64,000 nucleotides of DNA from Fibrella forsythiae (lineage in GTDB: Bacteria; Bacteroidota; Bacteroidia; Cytophagales; Spirosomataceae): assembly GCF_017353175.1 (NCBI RefSeq), contig NZ_JAFMYW010000006.1:186001-250000 (forward strand), in the 5' to 3' direction. Shown one piece after another: positions 59,831-64,000 of the stretch. Under the pieces are notes generated by a model. It saw nothing but the letters and a program-made list of their open reading frames with translations. It made no database searches and was not told the DNA's origin. The translations under genes were made by a program, and so were the position numbers. Numbering within the stretch: the stretch's first letter is position 1; each line of letters opens with the position of its first letter.

Positions 59831-59916
59831 TTTTGTCATCCCGAGGCACGAGGGATCTTCGGTAGCTGGAATATTTAGCCTCGTCCGAAGACCCCTCGTG
59901 CTTCGGGATGACAAAA
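59831..59916. repeat. TTTGTCATCCCGA palindrome, copy 4
   Basis: Arms 59831-59862 and 59885-59916, near-perfect 32-base inverted repeat (TTTTGTCATCCCGAGGCACG at the left end) with a 22-base loop, between esterases 4 and 5. Confidence 0.88.
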
Positions 59917-59929
59917 AAGCCGCTTGTAA

Positions 59930-61870
<1,941 letters not shown>

Positions 61871-61949
61871 AGACCGCGGCGGCGGACCGTGCAATCCCTT
61901 GCGTCTCATCCAGTTACCGAATCGAATCAACCTGAAACAAAACCCTTTT

Positions 61950-63059
61950 ATGCTTTCGAAAAATCACGTAATCACCCTTAAGGCAGCGGCCTTCCTGAGC
62001 CTATCCATACTGCATGGAACGGGCTACGCCCAAAAAATACCCTCACTGAAAGACACGTTTAAAAAGGACTTCGGCATTGGCACCGCGCTGAACAATGCTC
62101 AGATCGACGAACGCGACCCGGAAACGACGGCCTTTATTGTGCGCCAGTTCAACATGGCCACGCCGGAGAACATCATGAAGTCGGCGCTGATCCACCCCAA
62201 GTGGGACACCTATAATTTCGAGATGGCCGACAAGCTGGTGGCATTTGGCAAAAAGCACAACATCAAGATCAACGGGCATACGCTGGTCTGGCACTCGCAG
62301 TTGCCGCCGTTCATACGGGGGATCAAAAGTGCCGATTCCATCCGCACGTTCTTCACGGACCATATCAAAACCGTAGCCGGGCGGTACGAGGGCAAGGTCT
62401 ATTCGTGGGACGTGGTTAACGAAGCACTCAATGAAGATGGCACCATGCGCAAATCGGTGTTCCTGCAATACCTGGGCGACGATTTCGTGACGGAAGCCTT
62501 CCGGCTGGCGCAACAGGCGGCACCCAAAACAGAGCTGTATTACAACGACTACAACAACGAACAACCGGCCAAGCGGGCGGGCTGCCTGGCGCTCCTGAAA
62601 AAGGTAAAAGAGGCCGGGGTGCGTATCGACGGCGTGGGTATTCAGGGTCACTGGCACGTTGGCCGAGTGCCGCTGAAAGACATCGAAGAGAGCATTCTAC
62701 AATATTCGGCAATGGGCCTGAAGGTGATGTTTACCGAACTCGACATCGAGGTGCTGCCGCGCAACTTCCAGGGGGCCGACGTGGGTCAGCGCATGGCCGC
62801 CAACGCGCAGTCGAACCCCTACCCCGACGCCCTGCCCGACAGCGTACAGCAACAACTAGCCGCCGATTATGAAGCCCTGTTCAAGCTCTTCCTGAAGCAT
62901 AAAGACAAAGTCACCCGCGTCACGTTCTGGGGCGTCAACGACGGCGATAGCTGGCTGAATGGCTGGCCCGTTCGGGGTCGTACCAATTACCCGCTGCTGT
63001 TTGATCGGAAAAATCAGCCCAAACCGGCTTTCGGGAAAGTAATTGCACTCAAGAAGTAA
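61950..63059 (+). CDS. GH10 endo-1,4-beta-xylanase
   Basis: A 369-residue exported xylanase (start ATG at 61950, signal peptide ending HGTGYAQ). GH10 marks are FNMATPENIMKSALIHPKW, GHTLVWHSQLPPFI, acid/base E158 in YSWDVVNEALNEDG, IQGHWHVGR and nucleophile E263 in VMFTELDIEVLP, then TFWGVNDGDSWLNGWP. It cuts the xylan backbone, which gives the best clue to the substrate of the whole esterase-arabinosidase-fucosidase cluster. A longer open frame from 61767 overlaps the esterase and was rejected. No binding module. Confidence 0.93.
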   Translation: MLSKNHVITLKAAAFLSLSILHGTGYAQKIPSLKDTFKKDFGIGTALNNAQIDERDPETTAFIVRQFNMATPENIMKSALIHPKWDTYNFEMADKLVAFGKKHNIKINGHTLVWHSQLPPFIRGIKSADSIRTFFTDHIKTVAGRYEGKVYSWDVVNEALNEDGTMRKSVFLQYLGDDFVTEAFRLAQQAAPKTELYYNDYNNEQPAKRAGCLALLKKVKEAGVRIDGVGIQGHWHVGRVPLKDIEESILQYSAMGLKVMFTELDIEVLPRNFQGADVGQRMAANAQSNPYPDALPDSVQQQLAADYEALFKLFLKHKDKVTRVTFWGVNDGDSWLNGWPVRGRTNYPLLFDRKNQPKPAFGKVIALKK

Positions 63060-63372
63060 CAGGCGGACCTTTGTTGACCCTCATCGGCAAAGCATAAACC
63101 AATCAGAATCGTCGTATTGTGGGTCGTTGGCTGGCGACACACCGGTACGTTGAAGTGAAACAGCATTGGTACAGCGGGCAACCTACGCGATGTGCCTAAT
63201 GATTGGCTTCCTGCAATATGTCTGTAATCGAACGGCAACAGGAGCTACGACCTACGGCGAATGCGCTGCTAACTACTGGCAGCGCATTCACCGATGAAGA
63301 AGGAGGTCTTTCATTGGTAACCAAACAGAGCAGTAATATGTGTCACCGGTGGTAGCCAACGCTGGCAGGCAA
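63060..63372. other. Gap between convergent genes with a hairpin
   Basis: About 310 bases without a supported gene between the GH10 and DUF4861 genes. The only clear structure is the perfect 11-bp hairpin at 63259-63289. Confidence 0.55.
63259..63289. terminator. Perfect 11-bp hairpin, possible two-way terminator
   Basis: GAATGCGCTGC (63259-63269) pairs exactly with GCAGCGCATTC (63279-63289) around a 9-base loop. There is no T run on either side. Position between converging genes suggests termination for both. Confidence 0.5.
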
Positions 63373-64000
63373 CTAGTTCATAGCCCGAATGACAGGCGGC
63401 TGTTTTTGTTTCAGACTGAACTGTCGCAGGTAAGTAAACCAGTCTTCCGCTGATGTGATCTGGCCTGCTTTATCCCAGGCACCGCCCGTGTAATAAACCA
63501 GATCGCCGACCGGGGCGGCGTTGAGTCGGGCCAGCAGATGGCTGTATTTGGTCAGCATCTGAACGGGTGTATCTGGAAACACACAGCCTATTCCTAATGT
63601 ACCATCATTGCCATGCTTCGGCTCCCAATATCCCAACACGCCTGATTTTTCATCCAGCAATACCGGACTTGGTTCGTTGCGTTGACTGATACCAACCACC
63701 ATAGGCAAGGTTTTCCCGGAATTTTGTTCAATGTGTACTGTCACTTTATTCAATTGCGACCCAGCATCCAGCGATACCGTTCGCACTTCCTGTACCCTAA
63801 CGCCATCAAACGTGTAGGGGTCGAATCTGACGCGGAAAGTGGTACGCAGGGGGCCGTTGTCCAGGACCTCCCAACTCCGGTAGTTATGAATAAACTGAAG
63901 CGAATCGTGGAGGAACACGGCGATGTCACCCGCCCCGAGCGTCAGGCCGACGTGGTAATAATCCAGCCCTTCGCCATGGTCGGTGTGGTAATCATTTTGT
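63373..64000 (-). CDS. DUF4861-family protein, 5' end outside window
   Basis: C-terminal part of an exported-type protein of the DUF4861 family; the frame is open through base 64000, so the start lies beyond the window. Near the edge it reads DYHTDHGEGLDYYHVGLTLG followed by AGDIAVFLHDSLQFIHNYR, the conserved family block. Later blocks are GYWEPKHGNDGTLGIGCVFP and VYYTGGAWDKAGQITSAEDW. Members occur in pectin and hemicellulose utilisation loci next to GH105/GH88 or GH43 enzymes and may be glycosidases or lyase-like, but the reaction is not known to me. It converges on the GH10 gene. Confidence 0.75.
   Translation of the reverse strand, partial: QNDYHTDHGEGLDYYHVGLTLGAGDIAVFLHDSLQFIHNYRSWEVLDNGPLRTTFRVRFDPYTFDGVRVQEVRTVSLDAGSQLNKVTVHIEQNSGKTLPMVVGISQRNEPSPVLLDEKSGVLGYWEPKHGNDGTLGIGCVFPDTPVQMLTKYSHLLARLNAAPVGDLVYYTGGAWDKAGQITSAEDWFTYLRQFSLKQKQPPVIRAMN

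Overview
The window looks like a chromosomal segment of a Bacteroidota bacterium, most likely a Spirosoma-type member of the Cytophagales. The evidence is a SusC/SusD pair, a Bacteroidota-type type VI secretion (T6SS) tube protein (TssD), many FG-GAP/VCBS and PVC-type dehydrogenase proteins, GC near 50 percent, weak Shine-Dalgarno signals and TAnnTTTG-like promoters. The genus is inference. No rRNA, tRNA, CRISPR array, plasmid origin or intact insertion sequence was seen.

Layout. (1) 1-7.3 kb: a T6SS effector island on the + strand. It holds the end of a VgrG spike, a TssD (Hcp) tube protein, a GH19 lysozyme-like effector with a secreted partner, and a PAAR-like (DUF4280)-Hint-HNH nuclease toxin with a TPR immunity protein. 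Two broken Hint/toxin cassettes follow, one still carrying an intact SUKH immunity gene. (2) 7.4-19.8 kb: a set of exported carbohydrate-oxidation genes: a Tat-exported Gfo/Idh/MocA oxidoreductase, a TIM-barrel isomerase/epimerase, an FG-GAP protein, a cupredoxin-PVC dehydrogenase-HEAT protein and a DUF1080 3-keto-glycoside hydrolase (all - strand). A divergent 1151-residue ThuA-sugar dehydrogenase-PKD-cytochrome c-CBM fusion and an HpaI-type aldolase follow on the + strand. This resembles an oxidative (3-keto) glycoside cleavage route. (3) 19.8-26.2 kb: an EVE-domain protein, GH29 fucosidase, GH20 hexosaminidase and GH18 chitinase. (4) 26.2-36.6 kb: an AT-rich 850-base regulatory region, SusC, SusD, a giant FG-GAP/ASPIC protein and a vanadium haloperoxidase/PAP2 protein. 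(5) 36.8-63.1 kb: a co-directional degradation cluster led by a ROK repressor: GH29, GH92, GH95, GH43, GH127, GH43, an SGNH esterase, an acetyl-esterase-like hydrolase, GH29, five tandem CE1-type esterase genes (the last a double enzyme) and a GH10 xylanase. A partial DUF4861 gene on the - strand closes the window.

How it fits together. Region 5 looks built to strip esters (feruloyl/acetyl), fucose, arabinose and mannose from a decorated xylan-type plant polysaccharide and to cut the backbone. Regions 2 and 3 add oxidative glycoside cleavage and chitin/GlcNAc release. Region 1 is a competition locus that has exchanged toxin tips by recombination through its Hint domain.

Two DNA-level signals cut across the genes. 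The 10-mer AACGTACCTG (or its complement) occurs exactly about 26 times, against roughly 0.1 expected by chance. It appears in different reading frames and both orientations, and as an inverted pair inside a perfect terminator hairpin at 41921-41974. In addition, four copies of a long palindrome starting TTTGTCATCCCGA sit between genes at 51.8-59.9 kb.
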